Assembly (NCBI GenBank): GCA_946894095.1
Contig: OX335642.1
Location: 24,315,021-24,379,020 of the forward strand
From: Incurvaria masculella
Lineage: Eukaryota > Arthropoda > Insecta > Lepidoptera > Incurvariidae
Length of the DNA: 64,000 nt
Direction: 5' to 3'
Below the pieces are notes generated by a model. It searched no databases, was not told where the DNA came from, and saw nothing but the letters and a program-made list of their open reading frames with translations. The first letter of the stretch is position 1. Each line of letters begins with the position of its first letter. This document shows, piece by piece, positions 9,858 through 20,395 of this stretch. A program made the translations under genes and the position numbers.

Positions 9858-10844
9858 CAGTCTCATGCCATTTTATTCTCTTCATGTCCTAGTTAGATTT
9901 CAGATTACCCTATCCGCCGCCGCCATCTCCCAGAGGTCCAATGTTCGCCGTCTTTGATTTCATTTAGGGTGTTAGTGATGTAGGTCTTGAGGGATAATTG
10001 TTTGCTTGGGTTTGCATTATCGAGTAAGGAGTAAGGAAACCATCGGTATAGCGGCAGCGTAGCCACTTTTCGGTGAATTATCGGTATACGCTTACGCTAT
10101 CGTTTTTCCCATACTCCTGATATTCTCGAGTTCGAGCGAACAGAATGGCCGGAGCTACCATCAGTGAGTGTACTATTAAGGTAGGTTCGCTGCTCCTATA
10201 CAGAAGAGTTTCAGTCGCCAATACTCATTACTCGATATATTGGTATACACCAGGGATTCAATGAACCCTTTGAACCTTTATATCAATCTCATTGGTTAGA
10301 TCCACTGAAGATATTATTTCATTGGATAAATGAAGTTTCCACCTCGCAAAATGTATAGATCTCTGTAAATTCGCAAAATTTTTAAAAATTTCCACGCGGA
10401 CTTCGTTCGTATAATCTATCAATGGAGAAGCTAAATAACTATGTGTAATATTTATCTTTGATGATGCCTATTAACTGCTTTTGACAATAGAATATACCAT
10501 TTCTAAGACCTTATAAATAGAACAGAAAATATTGGAATCCATTAACAAACAATTCGGTCAGCGAATTCATTCGTTTCTAAGTGTATTGAAATACTAGAAT
10601 TGTCTGGACTCGACCTCCAGACAAGGTCATCTGAAAGATACAATTATTAAAAATGACCTCTCACCATTTTTATTGCAGCCAGTTCTTGTTCACTCGGAAT
10701 ATCTGAGCACTAAAAGAGCGAACAATTATGTGATATCTTTGATGACATACAAATAGACAAAAACGTCCGTACTATATCACTATGGTTTTGTCATTTTTTT
10801 TTTAAAACTATTGTAGTTTGAACAATTAGCACGATTGTCATATA
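9858..10844. other. No gene recognised
   Basis: About 1 kb with no supported frame, RNA gene or recognisable repeat. Confidence 0.3.
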
Positions 10845-11420
10845 CCATGGATGGCTAATACCACAACTTGATATTATTTATTTATTTATTTATACGTTTT
10901 AGACAGGCAGCATATGCTGATGCGTCTAAATCCAGTGTTTAACTTGATAAATTTAGTTGCTGAGTGGTTTTTAATAAAAAAAAATGTTTTTTTTTTTTGT
11001 TATTTTTCTTTACATTCGATTTTGCTTGACATGGTTATCCAGTGTATTTTTGAATTGGTTGGTGGTCGTAACGTTAATCACATCTTCTGGGAGTTTATTC
11101 CATGCCTCTACTACTCGGTTGGTTATGTAGTTTTTGCGAGTATTCGTTCTAGAGGCCGTGACTTGCAGTTTCATGTTGTGCCATCGAAGATGAACATTCT
11201 GGTTGCGTGCAAATATTTCAATGAGTTCTGGGCAGTCGTACTTAAAGGTGAAATAAAGAAAGGTAAAATATCACATAGGAACTAGGTGCCAAGCCACGAC
11301 CTTCCTTCTAGTGCAAGGCGACGTTGAATTGGATGGAAAACACGGTCAATTTTCATTTCCACTAGATAAGCCCTACAATTTTCAATTATTTCCACGGCCA
11401 GCCGCAACGGTCGAATGGTC
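10845..11420 (-). mobile_element. tRNA-derived SINE, 3' half, interrupted by a LINE fragment
   Basis: 10845-10880 (catggatggctaatacca) and 11277-11390 (aactaggtgccaagccac, then ttggatggaaaacacgg) match the two parts of the 3' half of the SINE at 38450-38845, in the same orientation. Between them lies a LINE 3' end. The LINE therefore inserted into an existing SINE. Confidence 0.65.
10890..11276 (-). pseudogene. Non-LTR retrotransposon C-terminal fragment (CR1/L2-like)
   Basis: The minus strand encodes the last 70 or so residues of a LINE ORF2, from about 11245 to 11025: a VTASRTNTRKNYITNRVV segment, then AWNKLPEDVIN and FKNTLDNHVK before the stop. The RVVxxWNxLPxxV pattern is the usual end of CR1/L2-type ORF2 proteins. 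A-rich and tttatttattt-type sequence follows at the 3' end. It is 5'-truncated and non-functional, and it sits inside a SINE. Confidence 0.8.
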
Positions 11421-12113
11421 TCCCCAACTGCGCCCAGTGTTGTTTAACATATTATTCGTTTTTACGAGAATACGTCTACAGGATTGCTATGATACTGGTT
11501 GGCGATTGGAAATTAATAATCTCTGACTAATCTAAGTCTGAAACATGCTACTAGTAGTATTTTTAAATACACTTGATATTTTTATGTAATTTAAAGAATT
11601 ACGACTTTACAGAGAATTACACCAGCCAACGAATTTTTCGATTTATTAGAATTGACACAATGCTTCCTCTATTGCTCGTTAATTTCGCATATTAATCCTA
11701 CGCCAAGGCATTTTGCAATGATTGAGATACTTATGTGTTTTTAATTGTGTGTAATAATTTTCTGATAATCTTTTCATCTTTTTCCTACACAATAATAATA
11801 AATAAACTTTATACGAATCCGAGGGATTGACTCTTAGGCTAGCCGGGATACGGGCGGAAGCCTAGTCCGGCAGCTGAAAATCCGAGACCGATGACGTTAA
11901 GAAACTATGCGAACTACCCACATAAGTCATCGACTGCTGCTCCCGCTGTGGCGCCGCCGCCGTTGGGCCTCCGCGCCGTGCCGTGCGTACCAAAATACCA
12001 AAGTGGACAAGTGAAAATAAATATTTTGCAGAACACTATAATCATAAGTAACTCATTGTCTTCATGCTACCTAAGATTTACATATAACGTTGTCATGAAT
12101 TTTTTATACTACA
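11421..12113. other. No gene recognised
   Basis: AT-rich DNA without supported features, up to the Helitron end at 12114. Confidence 0.3.
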
Positions 12114-13436
12114 CTAGCAGCCCGTCCCGGCTTTGCACGGGCATAATATAATTTGAAAATATTATTTTGACACAATGATACACAAATAAACCCTTTTTAC
12201 GTAGAGTTCCTAAAAAAAGAGCATATACCTACATTGAAATATTTGAAATAAAAATAACAAATTTTGTGAATATATTTTTTTTTATTTTTTTTTTGTATTT
12301 TTTACTTTTATGTATTTTTCATACTATTAATTATTTTAAAAAGGTCATAACCACAAAACAAAAGCCATTAAATAAATAATTCATTGAGTTAAAGCCAGGG
12401 AGTAAACACTATTTGATGTTGTTTTATTTTTCACTAAATAATTAGGTTAACTGTTATTATGATACTTTTTAGATTACCGCGGTCGTTAGACATGTTGAAA
12501 AATGTTACGGCTTTTGAGAATGTCTTTGGAGAATGTATCTTCCTGCCGCGTGATAAACCGTAAGATTTTTCAAACATGTTTAACTTTTATTAGCTACCTA
12601 CAACTACTACTATAACCTACAACTAAAAAGTATTTAATCGAAAATCATAAAAACTATTTAAGTCCATTATTTATTAGGATAACTAAATGTACAACATATA
12701 TTAATGAGGCTAGTTCTGAAAAGAACTTTTTGAATGCGTTTAGTTACCTACTAAACTAATTATCATCAAGCGACAAAATATTATCAAGCGACAATTTCTT
12801 AAATTCCGCACACGGCTGCTGCGTAGGGAGCCGACTGATTCCCCTCCCGTACCTCTGAGTGACGCCTACAAACTCTAAAACGCATAGTTGGCCGAGCGGA
12901 GTTTTTAAACTTAGGATATCTTTCGAATGAAATGTCCGAATCGAATAATTCAAAAAGTAATATAAAGTTATTGAAACAGTCTTAAATAATAATTTATTTA
13001 TTTTGATAAGAATTAATATGTAGATACAAATAAAGGGCCTTTTCTAGCGGCGGTATTTAAATTTTTATTTTACAATAAATGCACACTTATTGTGACAAAA
13101 CTATAATAGTTAGATGTATGCTGTCGCAACATTTTTGGTAGATAATAATGTGTTCTATAAAATTGTAGTATATCATTTTGTTCTATCGTGAATAGTTTTC
13201 GCAGCGCACGCGATGTAAGGAACATTCTTGGTAATTTTTTTGCACCTTGGGTTACGTTATTGGATTTTTGCTAAGGATCCCTAATTTTTTTAAGATAAAA
13301 CATAGCCTATGTCCGTCGGATAGACGGTAGCTTTCCAACGGTGAAATAATTTTTCAAATCCTTTCAGTAGTTTCAGAGCCTATTCGGTTCATATAAACAA
13401 ACAATCAAACCTTTCCTCTTTATATAATAGTATAGA
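12114..13436 (-). mobile_element. Non-autonomous Helitron, copy B (inverted relative to copy A)
   Basis: In reverse orientation it starts TCTATACTATTATATAAAG (at 13436) and ends in a hairpin (GCCCGTG... with CGGGC) followed by CTAG at 12117-12114. It aligns with copy A (7340-8703) along its length, including the internal hairpin at 12489-12579 and the block with cctctgagtgacgcctac. The short ORFs within it are not conserved between the copies. Confidence 0.9.
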
Positions 13437-14443
13437 TTAATAAATAAATAAAAAAATAACTGCCTAATCGTCGCCTAGTCGTCACCAAAGTAGATTTTGG
13501 TATCAGGCATTAGGTACAGTCACTTAGTACATATTGTAGCCGAAAGCGAAACTCGCCTATCGGTGTGAGAATAGTTGTGCTATACGTACGCATAGAGTTA
13601 TGCATGTACGTAGCTGCGAGGACAGGGTTGCCAATCCCAGGCCGCGCGACGTGCCTCGCGAGGCGCTGAAGAGAGGGTGTCGCCAAGCTTTCGATTAACA
13701 GATGGCGCTAGGGTATCAATGATATTGCGTCAACATGATCTTTTCACGTGATTTTTATAGCCTGCTTTGTTTAAATTAATGGTTCTGAAATTTAATAAGA
13801 CCGGGTTTTATTTCGGTAGTATTTTTATAACAAAATAATTTTCAACAGACGGGGACGGACGGATAATCTCAAACTAATGTTGAGATCTCCTTGCACAATA
13901 TGAAAATCTCATGCGCCTCATCGCTGGATCCTATTCGCTACTATCAAATAAACCGTCCTACAAAATCTGTACCTTATTGACCGCCTTTAACCTTTCCATT
14001 TACATAGCATCGTTTTCAAAAACATCTTTTGCCTCTCGATTTGCCCGCAGGCCAGCCTTATTGCTCTATTACTTCTCATTGTTCTTTAACATAAAAGCTC
14101 AAGATACGATCCCAAATAATGATCTTGTTTTCTCCATACAATCTTCAACCAACATGCGGCCTCGGGCGACGAAGCCTGGCGTATTCTCTCGCACCCCTCC
14201 GCCATCTTTAATTCCTTGAAATGGCGCGTATCAAAGTAATGTTGGGTTGCTCTACGAAAACGACGGAATGTGTGAATTTTTTTTTTGATAAATCTTGCAA
14301 ATATTCATAAGTTTACTCCGTTGCTGTAAAATATATTTTTTAATAAGTTTACCCGGTGCCGATATGGCGATATAGGCGAATCATGTCGGCCTGGTACTAA
14401 AAATATAGCTTGATCATCTTTATATTTTTTGTAAATAATTATA
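13437..14443. other. No gene recognised
   Basis: About 1 kb separating Helitron copy B from the LTR element. A 102-codon frame at 13911-14219 has no recognisable motif or supporting context. Nothing else is supported. Confidence 0.3.
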
Positions 14444-14447
14444 TATT

Positions 14448-14706
14448 TGACGGCGTCGGCTGTACGTTAAAAGAACGGGCCAACCGGTCTTGCCGCCGCG
14501 CGCCCCCACCAACACGATCGCCTATAAAAAGGCTGCGCTCGGCAGCCGGAGCCCATTTGGTCTACGAGCGCTCGCCCTGTGCGCTTCTCTCGGATATTTA
14601 AGTTGTTGTGTTTTTGTTTAGTGATTAAAAGATTAAAGTTAAAACCAACTTTCCTTGTTTATCTTCACACCGCGTGTTGTTCGGCATGTCTGACCCGAAC
14701 CCGATA
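14448..14706 (+). repeat. 5' LTR of element 1 (promoter and gag start)
   Basis: It begins TGACGGCGTC and ends cccgata, so the 3' end is TA rather than the usual CA. It holds a GC-rich block, a TATA box (GCCTATAAAAAG, about 14520) and likely a start site some 30 bases downstream. The gag ATG is at 14686. It is followed at once by TCAGAAGTGG, the same motif that follows the 5' LTR of element 2. This may be the primer-binding region, but it does not begin with TGG and I could not match it to a tRNA. Confidence 0.9.
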
Positions 14707-17046
14707 TCAGAAGTGGTGGATCCACCTTCACCTAAGCCTGCGAGTTCAGCAAGCAATTTAATGGAAGCACAAATTTCCCTATTTGCTGGAATCGAAGCCA
14801 TTTTTAAGAAAATCGCTCAAAACGTGGAAGCCAATCAACCTCAACCAAGAGTACCGAATATCCTCGTGAAGTTTGACCCCGATGAAATGGACGCCGACGT
14901 GGAAAACTGGTGTGCACTCAGTGAATTAATAATTAAAGAAAAACATATCCGGGGAGTAGATTTAATTTTGGCTCTCACTCATGCCCTCAAGGGTCGTACG
15001 GCCACATGCTTGACGAAAGTGCAACCAGACAGCATATGCTGGGCTACCATCAAAGAGATGCTGCTATCAAAATTCGCGAAGCCTATGACTATGCAGGACC
15101 ACTTTGACAACGTCATAAGATTCCAAATGGACATAAAGGAAGGCCCAGCCGAGGCGGGAATGCGGTTATGGCAGCTTATCGAAAAGATTCCTGATGCTTA
15201 CATGCCAGAAACAGTAATCACCGGATTTGCCATATCGATACTATCAAATTGCGATGACCGAATTCGTCGAGAAATTAACTCGGTGGTCATCAACAACAAG
15301 CACCAGCTATTCCGCACACTTCGTGGTTTCAACTTAAAACGAAGGAATGAAGATCCAACCGGCGATTCAGATCCGAAACGTTTCCGAAACACAGCACCAT
15401 TTAGAGGAAACTGTCATTTCTGTGGCAGAATAGGACATCGTGGACACGAGTGTCGTGACAAACTTCGACAGCGGCAACCTTCATCTGGACCAGAAAAACG
15501 TCTGGCTACGTTTACGCCGGGTTCACGTCCGCAAGCAGCCTGCTATGTGTGTAATGACACTAGCCACATCGCCTCTGCGTGCCCCATGCGCTACAGAAAG
15601 AAAGAAGATACTTCTGCCAGTGCCGGTTTTGGTCAAGCTGCGAGCCGGCAGGTCAACGTGTGTTCCCCAGCTTCGCATGGTGTGTTACAGATAAGTGACG
15701 TTGAATTGCCGTTTTTATTCGATTCTGGATCTGAGTGTAGTTTAGTAAAACAGACTCATAGTAGGTCACTACATGGTGAGCGGTTTCATGAACGCGTCGT
15801 TTTAAAAGGTGTAGGTAATAGCAATGTTACCTCTGTACTGCAGATTAGATGCCTAACCAAAGTTCAAAACATTACATTTGATGTTTTATATCATGTTTTG
15901 CCGGATGAAAATCTTAGCGAAGATGTTTTATTAGGGCGTGATATTTTAAAGAACGGCTTGTCTGTAGAAATTAACGGTGACAAAATAACCCTTTCCAAAA
16001 CTAAAACGCATAATTTCTGCTCAAAGCCAGAACCATTTGACGAAAATATGATTGACACAGATTTGGTAGGTAAGGATAGGGAACGTTTAATTAGTATTCT
16101 CAAACGGTATTCTAACTCTTTTATCCAGAACCTGCCTACAACTCGTATTAAAACTGGCGAACTTAAAATTTCTCTCGAAGACCCTACCAAGACGGTGCAT
16201 AGGAGGCCCTATAGGTTATCTCCTTCTGAAATGGACATTGTTAACCAGAAAGTCAATGAGCTGTTAAATGCTAACATTATAAGAGAAAGTGCCTCCCCGT
16301 TCGCCAGCCCTATTCTATTAGTGGAAAAAAAGGATGGTAGCTATCGTATGTGTGTGGACTACAGAGAGCTTAACAGTAACACACGCCCTGATAGCTACCC
16401 TCTGCCCTTGATTAATGACCAGATAGATAAGCTACACGGAGCTCATTACTTCTGTTGCATTGATATGGCTTCTGGTTTTCATCAATTGAATGTCCATGAG
16501 GATTCTGTACCCACGACTGCCTTTGTAACACCGACCGGACAATACGAATTCTTGACTATGCCTTTTGGGCTCCGAAATGCTCCACAGGTGTTTCAGCGGG
16601 CAATTGACTCTGCACTAAGACCGCTCAATGATGATAAGATCTTGGTCTATATGGATGATGTTTTATCTACATCGACCACGATCGAAGAGGGGTTATCCCG
16701 TCTTGATAAACTGTTAGAGACCCTCTCTAATACAGGATTTTCGTTTAATGTCAAAAAATGTTCTTTTATGAAACAGGAAGTAGAATATTTGGACTACGTT
16801 ATATCATCAGGAGAGATCAGGCCAAACCCACGTAAAGTCAGAGCCTTGCAAAGTGCCCCACAACCTACCACTGCAAAACAAGTTAGGCAATTCATTGGTT
16901 TGGCCACATATTTTCGGCAGTTCATACCAAATTTTTCGAAATCGTTGAAACCTTTATACCCCCTCACATCAGGCAATGGGCCTATTACATGGACTGTCGA
17001 ACATGACAAAATCCATCGCAAAATTGTCACTCACTTAATCACTTAA
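14686..17046 (+). CDS. gag-protease-reverse transcriptase part of the LTR element 1 polyprotein
   Basis: 786 residues from the ATG at 14686 to the TAA at 17044. The frame is open four codons further upstream, but only with a GTG. Residues 1-230 are gag capsid-like. Two CCHC zinc knuckles follow: CHFCGRIGHRGHEC at about 243 and CYVCNDTSHIASAC at about 286. The aspartic protease has its active site in LFDSGSECS (Asp at about 346). The reverse transcriptase spans roughly 480-680: SPFASPILLVEKKDGSYR, the IDMASG aspartate box, LTMPFGLRNAP and the catalytic YMDD at about 655-658. Gag and pol are in one frame with no shift, an arrangement seen in some gypsy lineages. The TAA separates RT from RNase H. 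Because the downstream frame is in register and clean, I read it as a single late nonsense change rather than a natural gene end. Confidence 0.92.
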   Translation: MSDPNPISEVVDPPSPKPASSASNLMEAQISLFAGIEAIFKKIAQNVEANQPQPRVPNILVKFDPDEMDADVENWCALSELIIKEKHIRGVDLILALTHALKGRTATCLTKVQPDSICWATIKEMLLSKFAKPMTMQDHFDNVIRFQMDIKEGPAEAGMRLWQLIEKIPDAYMPETVITGFAISILSNCDDRIRREINSVVINNKHQLFRTLRGFNLKRRNEDPTGDSDPKRFRNTAPFRGNCHFCGRIGHRGHECRDKLRQRQPSSGPEKRLATFTPGSRPQAACYVCNDTSHIASACPMRYRKKEDTSASAGFGQAASRQVNVCSPASHGVLQISDVELPFLFDSGSECSLVKQTHSRSLHGERFHERVVLKGVGNSNVTSVLQIRCLTKVQNITFDVLYHVLPDENLSEDVLLGRDILKNGLSVEINGDKITLSKTKTHNFCSKPEPFDENMIDTDLVGKDRERLISILKRYSNSFIQNLPTTRIKTGELKISLEDPTKTVHRRPYRLSPSEMDIVNQKVNELLNANIIRESASPFASPILLVEKKDGSYRMCVDYRELNSNTRPDSYPLPLINDQIDKLHGAHYFCCIDMASGFHQLNVHEDSVPTTAFVTPTGQYEFLTMPFGLRNAPQVFQRAIDSALRPLNDDKILVYMDDVLSTSTTIEEGLSRLDKLLETLSNTGFSFNVKKCSFMKQEVEYLDYVISSGEIRPNPRKVRALQSAPQPTTAKQVRQFIGLATYFRQFIPNFSKSLKPLYPLTSGNGPITWTVEHDKIHRKIVTHLIT

Positions 17047-18903
17047 CCGGTTTTAAAGATATTTGATCCATCTTTGCCCATTGAGTTACATACTGACGCA
17101 AGTATTGATGGTTACGGAGCTGTACTAATACAAAAGTATGGTGGTCTTCCGCACGTAGTTGCCTATTTTAGTCACAAGACATCTGATGCCGAGAGTCGTT
17201 ACCACTCGTATGAATTGGAGACTTTGGCCGTGGTGAAATCTGTGGAACATTTCCGACACTATCTTTATGGTCGAAAATTTACTGTGTTTACAGACTGTAA
17301 CGCCCTTAAAGCATCTCACGCAAAAAAGGATCTAACTCCTAGGGTACATAGATGGTGGGCAATCTTACAGTCCTATGATTTTGACATAATTTATAAAGAA
17401 GGCAAAAATATGGCTCATGCTGATTTTTTGTCTCGTAACTTGCCTTCAGAGCCACAAAATGATGATACGGAAACAGTCATTTTTAAGACCTCAACAGCTA
17501 AAATCGTAAATTTTTCAGAACTTAAGAAAGGGTGGATGTCTGTAGAGCAGCACCGCGATTCTGAAATCTCAGATCTAATTGCTAAATTTCAATCTGATGA
17601 GTTGCCTTCTGAAATTTCACACACGTACGACATCAGACAGGGTATATTACACCGAAAGATACAACGAGGTAACATTACCAAATGGTTACCTATTTTACCT
17701 CATTCCTTAATTTGGTCTCTTGTAAGCCACGTACACGCTGAAATAAAACATCTAGGCTACGAAAAAACACTTGACAAATTGTACGATATTTATTGGTTTC
17801 AAAATATGGCACGATACGTAAAGAAATTTGTGGATTCTTGCGTTATATGTAAATCCGCAAAGGGCCCATCAGGTGCTCAACAAGTCCGTCTGCATCCAAT
17901 CCCCAAAGCAGCAGTTCCTTGGCATACAGTGCACTTAGATCTTTCAGGAAAACTAAGCGGTAAAAGTGACAAAAAGGAATACTGTTCCGTTATCATTGAT
18001 GCCTTTACAAAATATGTCTTGTTGAAACATACGTTCACGTTAAACTCTTATGATGCTATCAAAACAGTTAAAGATGCTGTTGAATTGTTTGGCGCACCAA
18101 AAAGAATAATAGCTGATCGTGGACGTTCATATGATAATTCTGATTTCAAGAACTTTTGTAAAGACAACAATATTGAACTGCATCTTGTCGCGGCGGGCTC
18201 CAGTAGGGCCAATGGGCAGGTCGAGCGCGTCATGCAAACTTTAAAAAATCTTCTTACAATTGCTGAAGGAAATTCTGATCAATCGTGGCAAGAACAATTG
18301 GGAGGTATTCAACTATCTTTAAATAGCACTCGCTGTAGAGTAACGAAGTTCACCCCGATAGAATTGATGTTCGGTATTCAGGGTGACTCGCTTCAAATTG
18401 CAAAAATCACCACAGCCTGTGATGAACCTAGTAGATTAAATCTCGACTTAGCGCGATCTGATGCTTCAGATAATATAAAAAAATTGTCCCACCTTGATGT
18501 CATTCGCTTTAATAGGGGTAAAGCTAAAGTTAAACCATTTTCTGTTGGAGATTACGTTTATGTTAAGAGTGAGGAACGACATCAAACAAAACTGAACCGT
18601 AAATATAAAGGCCCCGTTCAAATAACTGCTGTCTTGGAGAATGATAGGTACGAGTTGAAGCAAATAAATGGCTCTAATAGAATCTATAAGTACGCCCATG
18701 AAAAATTGCGTGAAGTACCTCGGGGACCTTTTGGTCTTTTAGATATTTCATCTGATGACGTGACGGCGGATACCGATGAAAACAACCCTGTTCACGATAC
18801 TGATCACAATAATGACAATTTACATTGTGATACTAATTATGATACTATGTCCTTCAATAGCGATACCAAATCTGTGGATAATAGTGAAACTATGTCTGTG
18901 TGA
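17047..18903 (+). CDS. RNase H and integrase part of the LTR element 1 polyprotein
   Basis: Open from directly after the in-frame stop, same frame as the upstream part, 618 codons to TGA. It lacks its own ATG at the start. RNase H occupies about residues 10-130: an ELHTDASIDGYGAVL strand, YELETLAVV, FTDCNAL and HADFLSR. Integrase follows: an HHCC zinc finger (HVH at about 228-230, CVIC at about 260) and the core triad Asp 298, Asp 357 and Glu 393 (contexts HLDLSG, IIADRG, GQVERV), with the D-D-35-E spacing of retroviral-type integrases. A basic C-terminal domain around 500-540 (VGDYVYVK, KYKGPVQI) fits target-DNA binding. The tail is rich in Asp and Asn with repeated short motifs. No chromodomain or envelope is visible. 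Confidence 0.92.
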   Translation, partial: PVLKIFDPSLPIELHTDASIDGYGAVLIQKYGGLPHVVAYFSHKTSDAESRYHSYELETLAVVKSVEHFRHYLYGRKFTVFTDCNALKASHAKKDLTPRVHRWWAILQSYDFDIIYKEGKNMAHADFLSRNLPSEPQNDDTETVIFKTSTAKIVNFSELKKGWMSVEQHRDSEISDLIAKFQSDELPSEISHTYDIRQGILHRKIQRGNITKWLPILPHSLIWSLVSHVHAEIKHLGYEKTLDKLYDIYWFQNMARYVKKFVDSCVICKSAKGPSGAQQVRLHPIPKAAVPWHTVHLDLSGKLSGKSDKKEYCSVIIDAFTKYVLLKHTFTLNSYDAIKTVKDAVELFGAPKRIIADRGRSYDNSDFKNFCKDNNIELHLVAAGSSRANGQVERVMQTLKNLLTIAEGNSDQSWQEQLGGIQLSLNSTRCRVTKFTPIELMFGIQGDSLQIAKITTACDEPSRLNLDLARSDASDNIKKLSHLDVIRFNRGKAKVKPFSVGDYVYVKSEERHQTKLNRKYKGPVQITAVLENDRYELKQINGSNRIYKYAHEKLREVPRGPFGLLDISSDDVTADTDENNPVHDTDHNNDNLHCDTNYDTMSFNSDTKSVDNSETMSV

Positions 18904-19028
18904 AAGCGAACGTATCGGTAACTGGTATTCATATCTTTTTTTACAAATGACACATTATCCATAGATTCAAGAACTGTAGAGTCCAGAAATAGATAGTGCT
19001 AATAACTTTCGTTAACGAATAATTATTA

Positions 19029-19204
19029 CCACGAATGCCACTGTATATCGATCTAACGATGACAAGAAAAGAGGATGATGTGTCTACTGGCATTGAAGGG
19101 TTAATCTGGTCCAATGCCACGAATACCACTGTACGTGGATCTGATGATGACAAAAAAAAGTGATGATGTGTCTGATGACGTTGAAGGGTTAATCTGGTCC
19201 AATG
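19029..19204 (+). repeat. 88-bp tandem duplication between integrase and 3' LTR
   Basis: Units 19029-19116 and 19117-19204 share ccacgaat, gatgatgtgtct and gaagggttaatctggtccaa, with about 15 differences. It lies in the untranslated stretch (18904-19468), a position where gypsy-type elements often carry short direct repeats. Element 2 has a comparable array in the same relative place. Confidence 0.9.
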
Positions 19205-19468
19205 TCATGGCTAAAGGGATATTCATCTGGACTAACTTACGTAGCCAAAGGGATTTAACTCTGGTCTAGCACAATCCGGTCCAGTTTTTAAACTGAAGGG
19301 TAACACCTGTAGGGTCAGTAGTGACCGGTCCAAATTGAGAAAAAAAAGAACAGAGTTTTGACTCTATTACAAGTTGCATGTGTCACTTCCTATGGGTCAG
19401 GATGAACGAACGTTTCTGTTTTCAGAAAACTAATGAAGCTCGAGGACGAGCTTATGTCAGTATGGCCG

Positions 19469-19727
19469 TGACGGCGTCGGCTGTACGTTAAAAGAACGGG
19501 CCAACGGGTCTTGCCGCCGCGCGCCCCCACCAACACGATCGCCTATAAAAAGGCTGCGCTCGGCAGCCGGAGCCCATTTGGTCTACGAGCGCTCGCCCTG
19601 TGCGCTTCTCTCGGATATTTAAGTTGTTGTGTTTTTGTTTAGTGATTAAAAGATTAAAGTTAAAACCAACTTTCCTTGTTTATCTTCACACCGCGTGTTG
19701 TTCGGCATGTCTGACCCGAACCCGATA
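19469..19727 (+). repeat. 3' LTR of element 1
   Basis: 259 bp, matching the 5' LTR with one difference noted (ccaaccggtc versus ccaacgggtc). No clear polypurine tract abuts it. The nearest purine run is at about 19338-19350 (gagaaaaaaaagaac). Confidence 0.95.
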
Positions 19728-19731
19728 TATT

Positions 19732-20134
19732 TATAATTCTTCAGTAAGTTTGTATATTGTTTAAATCCTCATAAACGGCTGGACCTCAGCGAGCATAGAA
19801 GAACGGAAGCAGCAACCGAAGCTCCTCTATATAGAAGCTGCGTTGCCATTTTTAAATACTATGGCGACAGTGCCGGCGAGTGAGTTCGCTTGAGAATTAG
19901 CTAAGTACTGATTATCTCGACGTCCAACGTGTCTCAATCTTCCTTCAACCTTCCATGCTCGCTGCATGAATGTAACTGAAATACTATGCGAATTTTAGTA
20001 ATGTAACATGGTCACGCTTAGTATGGTTTGTATTGGCTTCGTTCTTCCCCATAGGGACACGGTGCTTGATTCAATCTTGCTTACATACCAAGATGCAGCC
20101 TAGATGTTGATTGAGAGATTTTTTGTTTCGAATG
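19732..20134. other. No gene; holds one copy of a recurrent short motif
   Basis: No supported frame. ccttccatgctcgctg occurs at 19949-19964, and a reversed variant (agcgagcatagaagaacg) near 19784. These belong to the dispersed motif discussed in the findings. Confidence 0.4.
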
Positions 20135-20395
20135 GGAACTGTTCCATGGTTCGAAACCCATGTAAAATGTAGTTCCCCTTCCCATACTATCTAGTTGGTA
20201 TTGCAAAGCCCGCCCGGGTTGGTAACATCGCATTGGATGAAACTATGATTAAAGCGGCAATGAAGAGTTGCCCGTGTTTTCCATCCTCTTCAGTATAGCC
20301 GTGCTCATAAAAGGAAGGTTCTGGCAAGGCACCTAATTCCTTCGGGAATGTGGTGTACTAGTCTAGTTTTGTCCATCCATGTCAGGTTCCAAAAA
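20135..20395 (+). mobile_element. tRNA-derived SINE, body and 3' half
   Basis: It shares with the full SINE at 38450-38845 the order atggttcgaaacccatgtaa, cgcccgggttggtaac, catcgcattggatga, aagcggcaatga, and gaaggttctggcaaggcac. The tRNA-like head is missing or degraded. Confidence 0.75.

Larger units (their letters stand above)
14448..19727 (+). mobile_element. Ty3/gypsy-type LTR retrotransposon, nearly intact (element 1)
   Basis: 5280 bp with 259-bp LTRs at 14448-14706 and 19469-19727, which I see differing at one base. A 4-bp target duplication TATT flanks it (14444-14447 and 19728-19731). Internal order is gag, protease, reverse transcriptase, RNase H, integrase, which defines the Ty3/gypsy type. 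There is no envelope frame. One long frame is broken by a single in-frame TAA at 17044. The gag start codon (14686) lies inside the 5' LTR. Near-identical LTRs indicate recent insertion. A related element lies at 25958-30910. Confidence 0.95.

Noticed and set aside
13911..14219. 102-codon frame before the LTR element
   Set aside because: No recognisable motif, no promoter or splice evidence and AT-rich codon use; treated as chance.
14448..14706. Self-priming of LTR element 1 (as in Tf1-type elements)
   Set aside because: The reverse complement of the sequence after the LTR does not occur near the likely transcript start.
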